A DNA stretch of 64,000 bases from Macrosoma leucophasiata (GCA_036365455.1 JAWQUS010000002.1:7750001-7814000), one strand, 5' to 3'. Shown: positions 1-12,003, counted from the first letter of the stretch. Made by a program: numbers and translations. The notes: generated from the letters alone by a model not told the origin.

Positions 1-1071
1 TGATAAGGAATATGGTGGCGTACATACCACTTACCTACTACATAATACCTACCTACCTCAGACTAAATGAAATTCTGAAATTCTTTAATTACTTTATGAA
101 ATTCTTTTAGCTGAACTATTAAAGTAGGTGCTTAAAAACAGTCGCGATTCTTCATTATCGCAAATTGCACTTATCATAGATTTCTACGAATATGAAATAA
201 CGAAACATTGTAAAGGAAATAAATATATTAAATCGTACAAATAATTAAGTGTTGTCATTTTATTTGTCTATTAAAGTTAAGGTCATTCATAATTTAACGA
301 AAAAGTTGTTATGTGCCTAATGACTACCTATAGCTAGTACCTGTAGCTGTAGGCAGGTGTCATATCATGCATCACCGATTAAGGCCTCGTTAAAATTACT
401 CTAAGAAAGAATAATATGATCTTTAACCTTAAAAGCTAATAGCTGCCCACGAGAGCAATAGCAGCAATGGCCAAAGGAACAGACATCAAGCCGCAGACTT
501 GTAGCAAACGGACTGCTAAAACGACACAATTAAAAGGTACCTTCTATCCATATTGGTCAATATAACTTCGTAAATTATTTATTAATGATAAATAATAACC
601 TTCCTATTATAACCATATTATTAACAAATGATATCAATTACATATCATCAATAACCAACGACATCTAGAGATTGTTTACCAATAACAAGCATACCCACTC
701 CATAATGCGATTAATTGGGTAAAAATTCCATCTAACCGGTAGATTGAAATGAATAATAAAAGCATCGCGTCTATAGCTATGCCAATCCTATATTTCTCGC
801 CCTCAGACAGTAGTCTGACCTATTTAGTCAAGGTAGGCCATTCTTGGTCTTCCTGGTCCTCGGCAAACATCCAAGAACTAACTACTACTTAGTAGAAAGA
901 CGTAGGTAGAGTTCATTTTACTCACACGACAAGGGAACCAAGTTGAACCAACACAAAATAGCCGACTGTGTGCGATAGCCAGAGAAAATCGTTATTGTCA
1001 GAGATGTTCCTCCAAATCTAGCTCATCTGTAAACTATGAAGCTTATGAGCAACAGTCACTCGGTTATAATT
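1..1071. other. Intergenic, no gene seen
   Basis: AT-rich sequence with no coding frame that I can support and no obvious repeat until the minisatellite begins. Confidence 0.6.
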
Positions 1072-1345
1072 GCAAGTGAAAGGAGAGGATGCAAGTGAAA
1101 GGAGAGGATGAAAGTGAAAGGAGAGAATGCAAGTGAAAGGAAAGGATGCAAGTGAAAGGAGAGGATGCAAGTGAAAGGAGAGGACGCAAGTGAAAGGAGA
1201 GGACGCAAGTGAAAGTAGAGGATGCAAGTGAAAGGAGAGGACGCTAGTGAAAGGAGAGTACGCAAGTGGAAGGAGAGGACGCAAGTGAAAGGAGAGGACG
1301 CAAGTGAAAGGAGAGGACGCAAGTGAAAGGAGAGGACGCAAGTGA
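1072..1345 (+). repeat. 19-bp minisatellite, 14 full units plus a part
   Basis: The unit GCAAGTGAAAGGAGAGGAC (or ending AT) repeats every 19 bp from 1072 to 1337 with no length change, then stops after GCAAGTGA. Units differ only by substitutions, such as the variants GGAAAGG and AAGTAGAGG. Because 19 is not a multiple of three, all three antisense frames stay open as apparent Ser/Leu/Phe-rich proteins; these are artefacts of the repeat. Confidence 0.95.
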
Positions 1346-1628
1346 ATGTGAAGAAGGAATGAAGGAAACATGATAGTTCACATGGATGGTGACTAACAGT
1401 AGTCCGTTTGCCGCCGTAATTTTGTTTGTCACGAAGGTTGGGTAAGAAAGGATGTTAAGTGAAGACTGCAGCCTATAGGTACAAAACTACACAAAAACCA
1501 GAAGTCAATATGCAGACGCGTTGCCACCCGCGAGACTTTAGTTGTTACGTCTTTGTGATAATTAAATATAGGTAACTGACTCTCGATTTGGTCCAAATAA
1601 CAAGAAAATATGAAATTAAGCCAACGCA

Positions 1629-1955
1629 ACCAGCCCCACGGCTGGTATAGATCGTAAGCGATTTACTCGGTTAAGCGATGCGGGCGCGGTCGGGTGTGAT
1701 GGGTGACCGCCAGTGGCAAATTGAAATGCGCGTTTCCGTGGTTCGGAGGGCACGTTAAGCAGTCGGTCCTGGTTACTATCGATAAATAGCAGTCGTTAAA
1801 TCTTGTCGAAGGCCTTATGGGCGGTTTGGTAACATCCGACAGCGGGTTGGCCACTAACCCGTATCTCCACAAACCCGCATTGGAGTTGCGTGGTGGAGTA
1901 AGCTCCAGGCCTCCCCCCAAACAGGGGAGAGACTCGTGCTCAGCAGTGGGAATAT
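1629..1955 (-). repeat. Dispersed repeat (LINE-tail like), copy 1
   Basis: The reverse complement matches 44887-45232 over nearly its whole length. Shared landmarks include the CCCACTGCTGGGCACGAGTC region, CTTACTCCACCACG, the GGCCTCCGACAAGG region and AACGTGCCCTCCGAAGCACG. The terminal CCCACTGCTG phrase is a common 3' motif of lepidopteran non-LTR elements, so a LINE 3' end is likely but not proven. Confidence 0.7.
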
Positions 1956-1958
1956 TGA

Positions 1959-2185
1959 CGACCCGGGTAGTCCAGCGGTGTGAAACCATCGCTTGATTCG
2001 AAGGGTCGCGGGTTCGATCCCCGCATCGGGACAAATATTTGTATGGCCTGCAGATATTTATTACGGGTCTGGGTGTTTGTGTATGTGTTGTATGTGTACA
2101 ACGGCACCTACGACACAGGTTTATACCTACTGTGGGGCTGTGAGTGTAAGCGTATTTTATTTTTATTTTTTTTTAATGGGTTGCC
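1959..2185 (+). mobile_element. tRNA-derived SINE, fullest copy
   Basis: The 5' part resembles a tRNA, with an A-box-like region TAGTCCAGCGG and a B-box GGGTTCGATCCCC. A tRNA-unrelated body follows (ACAAATATTTGTATGGCCTG) and then a T-rich end after GTGAGTGTAAGCG. Related copies lie at 4878-5005 (+), 11860-12003 (-) and 50300-50545 (-). It lies just 3' of the last UTP25 exon. Confidence 0.75.
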
Positions 2186-2253
2186 ATTATTATTTTTATT
2201 ATAACCAGCGCTGTTGTAAGTGATAGAAACAAAATTTTAACTATTAAAATACT

Positions 2254-5200
2254 TTATTTATCACCAATCATATACATATGTACAGATTTGTCGGATACAG
2301 CCATTTTGGAGACGCGAGCGGTGCCGAGCATCGCCGCGACACGCTGCATGTCGTACTTGCAGTACATCACGCTCACTGTCATGTTGCACTCACTGCCGCC
2401 AAACTTGTTCTGGTTACTCTCCTGTTGTGACAATTTAATAATACCTTTTTATTTTTTCAATAAGTATTTATCAACAAGTTTATTGTATTTTTGCTGAACC
2501 CGTGACATCGTCTTCGTAGAATAATTATATGGAGACGTTTCAAAATGTATGGAGCTTGGGCCCGCACCATGTACACTATATTGAGAGATGAAGCATAAAA
2601 TACTTAATCATTTTCAGCTATTCAAATCGTTTAATAAATCTTCAATTATTTGTCATAAGTATATTTCGAAAACAAGAATGTCATAGAAGCGATATGGCAA
2701 CATATTGCTGTCATACAAAAATAACGTAAAATAAACATTTCCGACAAAAAAAACAACGAAACAAATTATTTTTTGAGTATTTTTCCATGATTCTGCGTAT
2801 TTTTCTCTATCTTTTGATATAGTGTACAAGGTGCGGGCCCAACGTGGAACTTCTCCTTTCCCCACTTTGCTACATTTTTATTCATGCTTCAGGTTACATA
2901 GCCAGTAGCCTTCCCCAATAAATGGACTATTCTACACCTTTTTTTTCTAATTCTAATAATATAAGTAAATAAACAAACTCTTCAGCTCTATATAAGTAAG
3001 TGAGATGAAGTTCAACTGAACCGTAGGTAATTCTGCAGACGTCAAGTTTGACAATTTATTTGAGGCAAGTGTCTTTGCTTAAAATACATACCTGCATAAG
3101 ATTGCATATTTCTGAATAAAAATGCGGGTACGTAGGAGGCTGGTAAAATATTATATGTCGTATGCCCTTGATTCGAAATCTTCTGAAGAAATGTACACGT
3201 TCTGAATACAGTACGAAATGAGCTTCGGTGTGGAAAAACATGTCTCTAGCACGAGCTATTTTCCCATCCTGTAATAATTGAACATAATTTTAAAGCGGAT
3301 TTAAAACATTTAAATGGTTTTAGATATTTAGTAAGTAAACTATAAAATAATACCTTTGAATATTCACATATTTGTACGAAACTAATGTCTTCTTTCTTAA
3401 AATAATTCCTAATGCGTACAAAATCAAAATAACTTGGAACGTATATGAGTGTATGACTCATGAGCGTGTCGCGCTGTTTTGGAAGAATCTCCTTGATGAA
3501 GTAATCAAACCGGGCGTCGATGGCGTTTAGGGGACTGTTTGCGTTAAATCTGTAACAAAGTCATTTAAAACTGTAATATGTTAGTCTAAGACACCATTTT
3601 AAAAATGAATAATCACCCTCGTCTTTTCATCATCATCAATTCAGCTGAAAGACGTCCATAGCTGGACAAAAGTCTCCCAAAAAAGATTGCCACATATAAA
3701 TTGACAAATAGCAAGAGGGCTGGCTAGCAAAATCACGGGTGAGATCATGGGCTAATACCTACTACAGTATTTGATACAGTAAATGCCAGCAACCAACTGT
3801 TTAACCACTTTACAAAGGTGTTTTTATTTTTTTTATCATTTTCTCCGATTTATTGCACCACACAGTGTCCCCACAGAGCGAACTGCCTCGCGAGGCTCTG
3901 TTTGGACGCTCCTAATGAACTTCGATTCGGCTTACCGAGACGAATCCAAGTTCATTGACGTTGACTCTTAAAGAGCCCCTCCGCAACATCCTAAAACGAG
4001 GTTCGGACCCACAAATTAATTAACACCATAACTTCACATCTGGGATTTATGAGAATACCTCATAAATCCCACTTGTAACTGGACATAGTTACGCCTGTGT
4101 CGTTTTTTTTTTGGGACGACCTTATTTTATTGGCTCGTCTCATGTGAGGGTTTTATTTTACTTTTTTTTTCACATTGTGTCATAAATGTATTCAAAAAAC
4201 AAGGGGTAGGCCGCGCTTTAACGCAAATTATATCCAAGCAAAAGCATGGAGCCGAACTACACGACGACGTTACCTGCTTTGAGACGTGCATATAATCAAA
4301 GGTTACCTGTGAAATAATTGAGGCACCTGCAACAATATTTGCTGTATGCTTCCATTTTCAACTGGATTTGAGACTACAACTTTTCCACTGTAATTTTGAC
4401 ATTTCCTGTTCATTATAGATTTGATCTCAGGTAATGATATAGACGAGAACACCAATGTCTGTCTGTAAGAGAACAAAAATTATATCAATTATTTTTAAAG
4501 TTTTAAGTGTTTACTTCGATCGGAATTTATATAGAAATATTTGACAACAAATTAACAAAGTTTACAAAGTAGGTTTTAGTCTATACTAGTAGTGGAAAGG
4601 TCCAGCGCTGAACGTCTTCCGGCTGAAGTGATGGTGATGATTTTAACGAACAGACATTATGAACTATGTTTACCAATTAACAACTAGTATAAACTAAAAC
4701 GGTGTGTGACAACCGTTTGAACCAATGTTAATTGCTAAACATAGTTTATAATGTCTTTTAGTTAAAATCATCACCATCACTTCAGCCGGAAGACGTTCAG
4801 CGCTGGACCTTTCCACTACTAGTATAAACTAAAACCTACTTTGTAAACTTTGTTAATTTGATGTCAAATACTTCTACGATCCCCATACTGGGACAAATAT
4901 TTGCATGGCCTACAGATATTTGTTTCGGGTCTGTGTGTTTTGTGTATTATTGTGTGTGTAGTGGGGGGCTGTGAGTGTAAGCGTATTTTATTTATTTATT
5001 TAATTAACAATTATTTTAATTTGTACCTGTAATACTTAGCCCATCCATTCACAGCCCAAGATCTCACCCTAGAGAAATCAGTGTTGGGAGTTTTCGTTGG
5101 TTGAAGATGGAAGTGATCAAGTATGTGTAGCAAATGGTCCCAGTTCTGCATCAGGAACACGTCAGCTTGGTCCATTACCAGCACTTCGATGGATGCAAGA

Positions 5201-8200
5201 AAATCATAATCCCGATCTTCCTCGCCTTCTGCACCCACTATCATACGTAATCCAAGGGGTGACGCCACTAATATGTCTGATGAGTAGAAATCTGTGTATA
5301 GCTGAAAGTATGTTGTTTTTTTATGTCATGAAGTGGCAAACCTCTCTACTACATGTGGTACAATTGATAACAAACAGATTTTATTGAAGTTATACTTATT
5401 CTTTTGGGGCGATTGAAAATGATGAGTGAATTATTAAGATGCCCGCGCACACCTGACGATAAAAGCGACAGTCTGAAGTTAGTTGATAAAGTTAGTTGCT
5501 TAACTTTTTTGTTATTTCTGGTATAACAATCCAATGTTACAATGGTCGAGGAGAGCAATGGCTGCCACATGCGTCACACTCGTGAACAGGTGCTGATTGT
5601 GGGGACTGGTGTGTTGTGCTATGTGGGTGATATATTCTGTCACGGTATTCTCAGTGTTAGGTTTTGTTGAGCATATGCATGTGTGTTTTTATATATGCAT
5701 ATGCCATGGATGTTCACATTATCTGTATTCTAGTTTAATTCATATTTGTATTAGATCAGTAGTGCCTGCACTTGAAACTCTGCTAAGTGAATGACTATGT
5801 TTAAGACAAACAGATTTTTCTTTTTCTTCTATGAAGGAAGTGAATGATTTAGTGATTTATAGGTTAAATGTTATTTATAAATTGATTATATACTACTACT
5901 ATACTATAATACCTATTGAATAATAGTAATATATTATAGTCATTCACTATAGGTAACTTGTAAACTGACAATAAAAAAGTATCCTCGTAGACCAATTTGA
6001 AATAAAATATTTGAATTTTGAAGTTTTGAACTTTGCGAAAGAAGTATAACTTCTTAAGTGCGAACATAAGTACACATACTGCTTTTTTAATATTGGTATT
6101 TCACTCTTTAATGTTAAATGTTATTTAAATATAAAAATAATATAATTCATCTTACTTTAAGTGTTTTTTTCGTTAAGGTCATACCAAGTCTGAATGTGTC
6201 ATCAGTGTTGCCAGAAAACATTAATTCATAATCTTCAGGTTTAGGGTTTTTAGTTGGCATAATCAATTCACCACCTGTAAAATCTTCCTCAAACCTATTC
6301 TTGTTCACAACTTGACCTGCTTCTTTTGGTACAACTAATTCAATCAATGTCTTCACTACTCTGTAAGCTGCATCTTTGAATGGAACCATGATTAAGACCT
6401 GAAATTTTAAATGTACATTAGTTTGAAGCTTTGTTTGGAGGTTATAATAATAATATTTTGAAGATAACCCCCTTATTCATAAACATACATTAGATACATT
6501 TTAGCTATAGAATGCTTTGTCTTTGTCAGTTGCATTATCAAATGTGCAGGATAGAAAAAGACAAAGGAGAGATTAGCAACACTATAGAGATATGTTACTC
6601 CCATTTAAATTTATTTTAAAATGTTCTCAATAATTATAAGATCTACATTTACTTATTCTTTAGATGCACAAAGATAAATATAGCATAAAGCGGACTTAAT
6701 GCCACCAGGCATTTTCACTCAGTCAACCCTTGGATTATGAAAAGAGCGACAATGTAGTTGTGAAATGGGACAATGTTCCTTATATACTGGTACTACTCTT
6801 GCAACACTGTTCAGAATTAGCTAAACTGTGCCTCTCCAAACACTGGACACTGGCAGAACTACAGATTTACTGGGGTGGAGGCTGTTATATCTAAATGAAA
6901 AAGAAGAAAACTATTAAGTTTAAAACAAATAGTGAAAGTTTAATGTTCCTTTTTTATCAAGGATGATTATGAAGCCAGTTGATGAGAAAACCTAGTGGGA
7001 AGCAGGGGAGGGAAGATTAACTTACATTTGACTAGATTATATAAATGTATGAAAGGTTCAATCAAGATTGCTTTGTAATAACACTATGTTAATCTCAGGG
7101 ATGGGACAGCTACCCTCCACACTTCTTTAGCAACATATTTATTTATTTAACACTTTATTGGCACAATACATGTACAATATAACATATTGACAAATTAACT
7201 AACTAAGCTTTAATAATGCTACTCCAAATAATAGCCACATACATAATTACTTACTTACTTTTGGTCTCATTAATCCTTGATCGCGATATTCATCTGATAG
7301 ATCCTTTTTTTTTGCATATTTAGCATTATGATGTAAAATTTTTGTTCTTGTTTTTAAAATGTGATTTACTATATGTAAGCAATAAGTAAACCGAATTTCT
7401 TCTGCGTTCACAAATGATCGTTCTGGGTAATAAAGGTCTTGATAATTATTAAGAATGGCAAACAATTCTTTTTGTAATGGTGTGAATTTGTCAATCAGCT
7501 CAAGATCTCTCTTTATTAAGCTTGTTTTGTTTGCTGAAACAATGTTCCCATGAATTTGTGATTTTATATACATTTTATTGAAATCCACATCTTCAATTTT
7601 GAGTGGAACAGTTCCAAGCGGTGCATACTCTTTCTCTTCCAATATTGTAATTTTCGGTTTTATCTTCTCAGATGCTGTCTCCACTGGATGGGGGATTGTT
7701 ACAAGTATTTTTCCTAGTACTGGCCACATTTTGGAAAAATGGTTCTCAACAGGAGGTACACTGGATAGTGAAACTAATAATTCATCACTCAGATCATATT
7801 GTAAATGTTTTGTGAATGGGTCATCCAAATTATCTTCATAATTCTCCATTTCTAGTTTCTTACAAGGCTGTGGGAATACAATTATATTTTTTTAATAAAC
7901 ATTTACCCAAATAGGTATTCTGAAAAAATTATGTCACTGAATATGGTTGTAGTAACAAATCCCTACTTATATTATAAATGTGAAAGTAAAACTATTTTTA
8001 GGGATTTCTCTCGCGTATATTAAACTAAAATGATTTTTAAAATCAACCCGACGTTTCCATACATTCCATACTTAGCAAGATTAAATCCTGTCTTAGGTTA
8101 TTAAGTCTGCAAGACTTCAAGATACCATAAGTAATTATTGTGTTAATCCTGAACGCTACGCAAGGCATTTACGAAATTGATGGAGGTAGCTACACATAAT

Positions 8201-9807
8201 TTTTTCAAACTTCTGTCAGACAAATGTCACCTCAGTGACCTCAGTCTGCCCGGGACCATGGAAGCTGAAAAGCGATCGAAACATCGGGTTGATTTTAAAA
8301 ATCATTTTAGTTTAATATACACAAGATTAATCCGTAAAAATAGTTTTATTTCAATGAGTGTAGCTCGCGAAAACCTAAGAACATACAATGTGAAAGTAAC
8401 TCGGTCTGTCTGTCTGTTACCTTTTCACAACCAAACGACTGAACCAATTTTAATCAAATTTGGTACACAGATGACCTTGAGAAAGAACATAGGCTACTTA
8501 GTTATTTATAAAACGACATAGACGCGGGCGAAGCCGCGGGCAACAGCTAGTCCTCAATATGCAAGATTTTGAATTAAATTTAATCACAAGAACAGCTCAA
8601 TTGATTCATTTGTTATAATATTGACATTTAAGATTCAATAAACAAACTCATTTAGACCTGTGTAACAAACAATTGTAGAAAATACCTATATTGCGGATTT
8701 ACTAGCATATACAATACTCCCAACATTTCGGTCGTCCAGATACAGTGGTCACAAAGCATCTGAAACATCGGGTAAGAGGGTGAAAACATCAGGAAGGGAC
8801 TATTGAATACGCGTGAAAATTGTATTATTAATATTATTATACAAAAAAAACATTTGACAAACAAAATATTTTTCACATGTATTTTATTTTTTAGAACAAT
8901 AATTTCAATTTTTGCTAATTCATGATTAGGATGTTGAATTGGATTAGAAATTAATCTTTGAAGATTTATCCCCCTTATTTCAAATAATTGACTGTGTACC
9001 ATCTGGCCCGGTGACTTGGCCGGCACCGGCCCAAGTCACCATAAAAACATATCACAATAAAAACTGATTATTTTTTAACTAAGCATTAAAAAGATTTAAA
9101 AGTTCAATCCCTTTCATTGATGCATGTAGTCATTATTTCACTAATTACGAGGCGTATCCTCTTTTCTCCCCTTACCGGGGACGATGGCACTTGATTTGTA
9201 TCAAGTTGAAACTTTTTTTTTCCCATGTGGCCCGGTGCCGGGCCAAGTCACCAGGTCAGATGGGATACAGTCAAATAATTTAATATCTTCAGAAGCTTGA
9301 GTAAGAGCCCTCTACCGTAACAAATTTTTAAAAATATTTAATTTCAATAATAAATCATAGACCACACTATCTACATACCAGTTTAATTTCTTCTTCTGAT
9401 TCAGAGTTACTTATTGAACTATTATCACCCTCATCTTGTTCATTTTTTTTATCCACTGAAGGCGGTGGGTTCAGGACAATATTTGTGTCATCTTCACTCA
9501 TAGCACTGTCATCCTCACTTTCTGCAATCCCCACTGGCTTTTCACCGATTCTGAAGCACGACACGAGCTGCTCGTATGTGTCTTCCTCCTCTTCGCTCTC
9601 AGAAAATACAACTTGTTGCTGCTGAAACTTTTCCTCTAAATGATTCTTCTTCGCTAGTTCTTCTTCAACTTTCTGCTTATTTTTATACCTATTGAAAAGA
9701 GCTTTTTTATTGGTAGGTAAGCGCTCTTTATCTATTTTTTTCTTCTTTGTATTTGTAAATTTGTTCGCTCCTTTTCTTTTCTTGAAGACTTTTTTTCCTT
9801 TACCCAT
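2254..9807 (-). CDS. UTP25: UTP25 (DEF) small-subunit processome protein, 8 exons
   Basis: Nucleolar U3 snoRNP-associated factor needed for pre-18S rRNA processing; the family has a degenerate DEAD-box-like helicase fold. Exons in transcript order: 9807-9379, 7867-7259, 6398-6156, 5301-5027, 4462-4307, 3549-3354, 3268-3092, 2421-2254. All junctions are GT-AG, phases agree, and the total is 2253 nt (750 aa), close to the vertebrate protein. The first exon gives a Lys-rich start ([13 protein letters not shown]) and an acidic Ser/Glu stretch. Family blocks visible are [20 protein letters not shown] across a junction, [71 protein letters not shown] and [13 protein letters not shown]. The stop codon lies inside an AATAAA hexamer. 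Introns hold a Helitron, foldbacks, a SINE and LINE remnants. I am very sure of identity; only the 5' UTR is undefined. Confidence 0.95.
2551..2848. mobile_element. MITE-like element with about 40-bp inverted ends
   Basis: The arm at 2549-2592 (TTGGGCCCGCACCATGTACA core) is repeated inverted at 2807-2848, with about 215 bp of AT-rich sequence between. It lies in the last intron of UTP25. No coding sequence is present. Confidence 0.65.
3628..3720 (-). mobile_element. RTE LINE 3' fragment
   Basis: CATCATCATCAATTCAGCTG followed by AAGACGTCCATAGCTGGACA matches the reverse complement of the 3' end of the larger RTE element at 53405-54530. It sits in a UTP25 intron. Confidence 0.6.
3850..4160. repeat. 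LINE 3' UTR remnant
   Basis: CCCCTCCGCAACATCCTAAA with the following CGAGGTTCGGACCCAC resembles the 3' end of the jockey LINE near 30985-31020. T-rich tracts follow. It sits in a UTP25 intron and has no gene content. Confidence 0.45.
4532..4876. repeat. Long foldback (about 150-bp arms) built from RTE-like tails
   Basis: The left arm 4532-4682 is repeated inverted at about 4728-4876 with few differences; the loop is about 45 bp. Each arm contains the phrase CATCACCATCACTTCAGCCG, which resembles the 3' terminus of RTE elements. A partial SINE begins directly after it at 4878. It lies in the 4.5-5.0-kb intron of UTP25. Confidence 0.85.
4878..5005 (+). mobile_element. tRNA-derived SINE, 5'-truncated copy
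   Basis: It starts inside the B-box region (CGATCCCCATACTGGGACAA) and shares the body and 3' end GTGAGTGTAAGCGTATTTTA with the copy at 1959. The tRNA-like head is missing. It ends only about 20 bp from the UTP25 exon donor at 5026. Confidence 0.7.
7960..8550 (+). mobile_element. Helitron-type non-autonomous element
   Basis: The 5' end TCCCTACTTATATTATAAAT and the 3' end (a GC hairpin around GCGGGCGAAGCCGC followed by ACAGCTAG, host T next) match the layout of lepidopteran Helitrons: TC start, subterminal hairpin, CTRR end, insertion between A and T. Inside, an inverted pair (8026-8058 and 8278-8308) surrounds AAATCAACCCGACGTTTC. There is no Rep-helicase coding sequence. It lies in UTP25 intron 1. 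Confidence 0.8.
8955..9292. repeat. Foldback element in UTP25 intron 1
   Basis: The arms at about 8955-9030 and 9226-9292 are inverted copies (ATTTGACTGT.. and CCGGTGACTTGGCC.. regions). The left arm also contains its own palindrome, GGTGACTTGG...CCAAGTCACC at 9010-9040. Confidence 0.7.
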
Positions 9808-10092
9808 TATGCTACGTTTTTAGTTAATTTAGTTGCCGAAGTCTTCGATAAACTTCATGGATTGAACCAAAGTGTACATCACATGATCTATACTGGATAG
9901 AATGATTGTAGCATTACCAATAAAAAAAATGAGCCTAAGAAAATATTTAAATAGTAACTTTAAATATATTTATTTATAAATATAAAATACACAGACAATT
10001 TACTTAATATTTGTTTATACTCTTTTACTCTTTTCTTCACATAACCTATAAAATATAAAATAAATAACCACAAAATAAATAACCTAAAATAT

Positions 10093-10510
10093 TTTTTTTT
10101 TGTTTTGTTATTATGGCATCGCTATTACGCATATTGCCAGTGTCAAGTAAAACGATATTTCATATTTATGCAGCGTAAAAGTTAGTATAATATAGTCATC
10201 AAGTATAATATGTAAGTATCAAGTATATAAGTTATCAAGTATAATATGTCAGTCAAGTGAGTTACAATCAAGTTATTCGAGTAAAGCGATGGCTACTTTA
10301 CCAGAACATTTACAATGTAGTTTTGGAGGCAACCTGAAAGGTCCTATTTTCGCACTGTTATTCTATTTCACTATACACGGGCACTGTAATAAACCTATAT
10401 CAAACAAAATGCCACCAATTTTATTCAATATAACTTAAAAACACACCAAGAAAGTGAAATAAAATAAGAGCACCATAAGCCTCTTTCAAGGTTCCCGCCA
10501 AAACCCCCCT
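10093..10510 (+). repeat. Unclassified ~400-bp repeat, copy A
   Basis: It begins near TTATGGCATCGC, runs through CATATTGCCAGTGTCAAGTA and AAAGCGATGGCTACTTTACC, and ends CAAGGTTCCCGCCAAAAC. Other copies are at 12270-12745 (-), 19647-20045 (+) and a copy split by a piggyBac-like element (39430-39504 and 40554-40845). An internal CTGTAATAAACC could be a polyadenylation signal, so a solo LTR is possible, but I see no clear TG...CA ends. Confidence 0.7.
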
Positions 10511-10889
10511 AAAATAATTAATGAATGAGTATTGGAGTATTTGAGTAATAGGCGCGTTCCACACAACGACCGCAACGATTGTGACATCACCTCTTCTCTT
10601 TATCGTTCCATCTTAAGGCCCTTAGCGTAGGTGGTCGTCGCGAGCGATCGTACGACGTCATAGATGACGTCAATGATCGCGACCAAAGAGTACATTAATT
10701 ATACTGATCGCGACCGCGCGATCACATCGCGCCCAGAATATTGTCAGAATTCGAAAAAAGAACGATTTCACCATGCCTCCATCATACGAGCACACAGCGC
10801 TCAAGACATGCGTTCCCCTTATACGAGGATAACACTGAAAGTTTTTAAAGCCAGCCACTTGTACACAGTCTAAAAAAAAATTTCTCTTT

Positions 10890-11400
10890 TTGAAAATGGA
10901 ACCATATGCTAAATTTTTTAACCCTAGAAAATTTTCGTAGAATGATTTCTTATGACTTTCGATGTCATTTAAGTCAACAAGAGAGATATAATAGACTTAA
11001 ATTGGCCTTTTACGATGAAGCCCCGTCTCGTGCCACTGTTTATAACTGGTTTAATGAACGCCTCGTTGCACACCCCCAGGCGAACGACCGATTATTTGGC
11101 GACGTAAGACGTAGAATTCTTGGGTCACCCGCCGTATAGGCCAGACCTCGCATCGTGCGATTTTTATTTATTCCCGAAAATGAAAGAAAAACTTCGAGGA
11201 AAGCGTTTTATGGGCGCCGAGGAAGCAGTGCTGTGGCTCATGTGGCTGCCTTTCAAAATGCCTTCGAAGAGACCCCTCAGGACAAGTGGGCAAGTGCTTT
11301 TCTCGGTGGTTCCACCAAATGCAGTAATATGTTAATGTGAAGGGACACTATTTTGAAAAGGTATAATAAAACTTACAACTTGCTCAGTTTGCACAGTTTT
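10890..11400 (+). pseudogene. Mariner transposase remnant, internally deleted
   Basis: 10906-11139 encodes a helix-turn-helix-like N-terminal part (RYNRLKLAFYDEAPSRATVY, then NWFNERLV). 11120-11335 reads GHPPYRPDLASCDFYLFPKM and EKLRGKRF, typical of the C-terminal third-aspartate block of mariner. Everything between, including the first two catalytic aspartates, is missing, and the two parts are in different frames. Confidence 0.7.
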
Positions 11401-11859
11401 TTACTTTCTAAGAACTTTTAGCGTGGCCCTCGTAAGATTAGCCTACAACGCCCGCGGCCTTTTTGCGTTAGTAGAACGGCAATTTCAGTGGTCGTGGTCA
11501 CGGTCGTTGTGGTCAATTTTTGGAACGTACCCAATTTTTTTTCTCGTTTACAGGCAGCATAGTGCTGGCATCTTAGATAGTGGATACATGGACTTATACT
11601 AACAGGACTGAGCACTATCAAAAATGGTGTTAACAAAAATGAACTTTATATTCATAAAAATAAGGTTAACTTTTGGATAAACGATATAAGAGGGCCAAAA
11701 CGAGCCGAGAGAGATAGCTAGAACAGAGGCCGTTGGTCCCTTTCTCAGACTTGCTATACTACAAAAATCATGAACAGCGTAGGATAATTAGGAACTGCAT
11801 TCATTAAAGTGCGACTGAAATATTTAAATACAAAACGAATTACGTATGTTTTATACAGC

Positions 11860-12003
11860 ACATGTTTATACAGCACATACACAAACACCCAGATCCGAAA
11901 CAAATATCTGTAGGCCATACAAATATTTTTCCGGTGCGGGAATCGAACCCGCGACCCTTCGAATCAAACGGTGGTTTCGCACCGCTGGACTAACCGGGTC
12001 GCT
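11860..12003 (-). mobile_element. tRNA-derived SINE, minus copy
   Basis: The reverse complement shows the tRNA-like head with GGGTTCGATTCCCGCACCGG and the body that includes ACAAATATTTGTATGGCC... as in the copy at 1959. The far 3' part is missing. Confidence 0.7.

Noticed and set aside
1072..1345. Possible CRISPR array
   Set aside because: Units are directly adjacent with no unique spacers, and the DNA is eukaryotic.
1018..1432. Open frames rich in Ser, Leu and Phe on the minus strand
   Set aside because: They are the three antisense frames of the 19-bp minisatellite.
8177..8521. 114-codon frame on plus
   Set aside because: It lies wholly inside the Helitron-type element.
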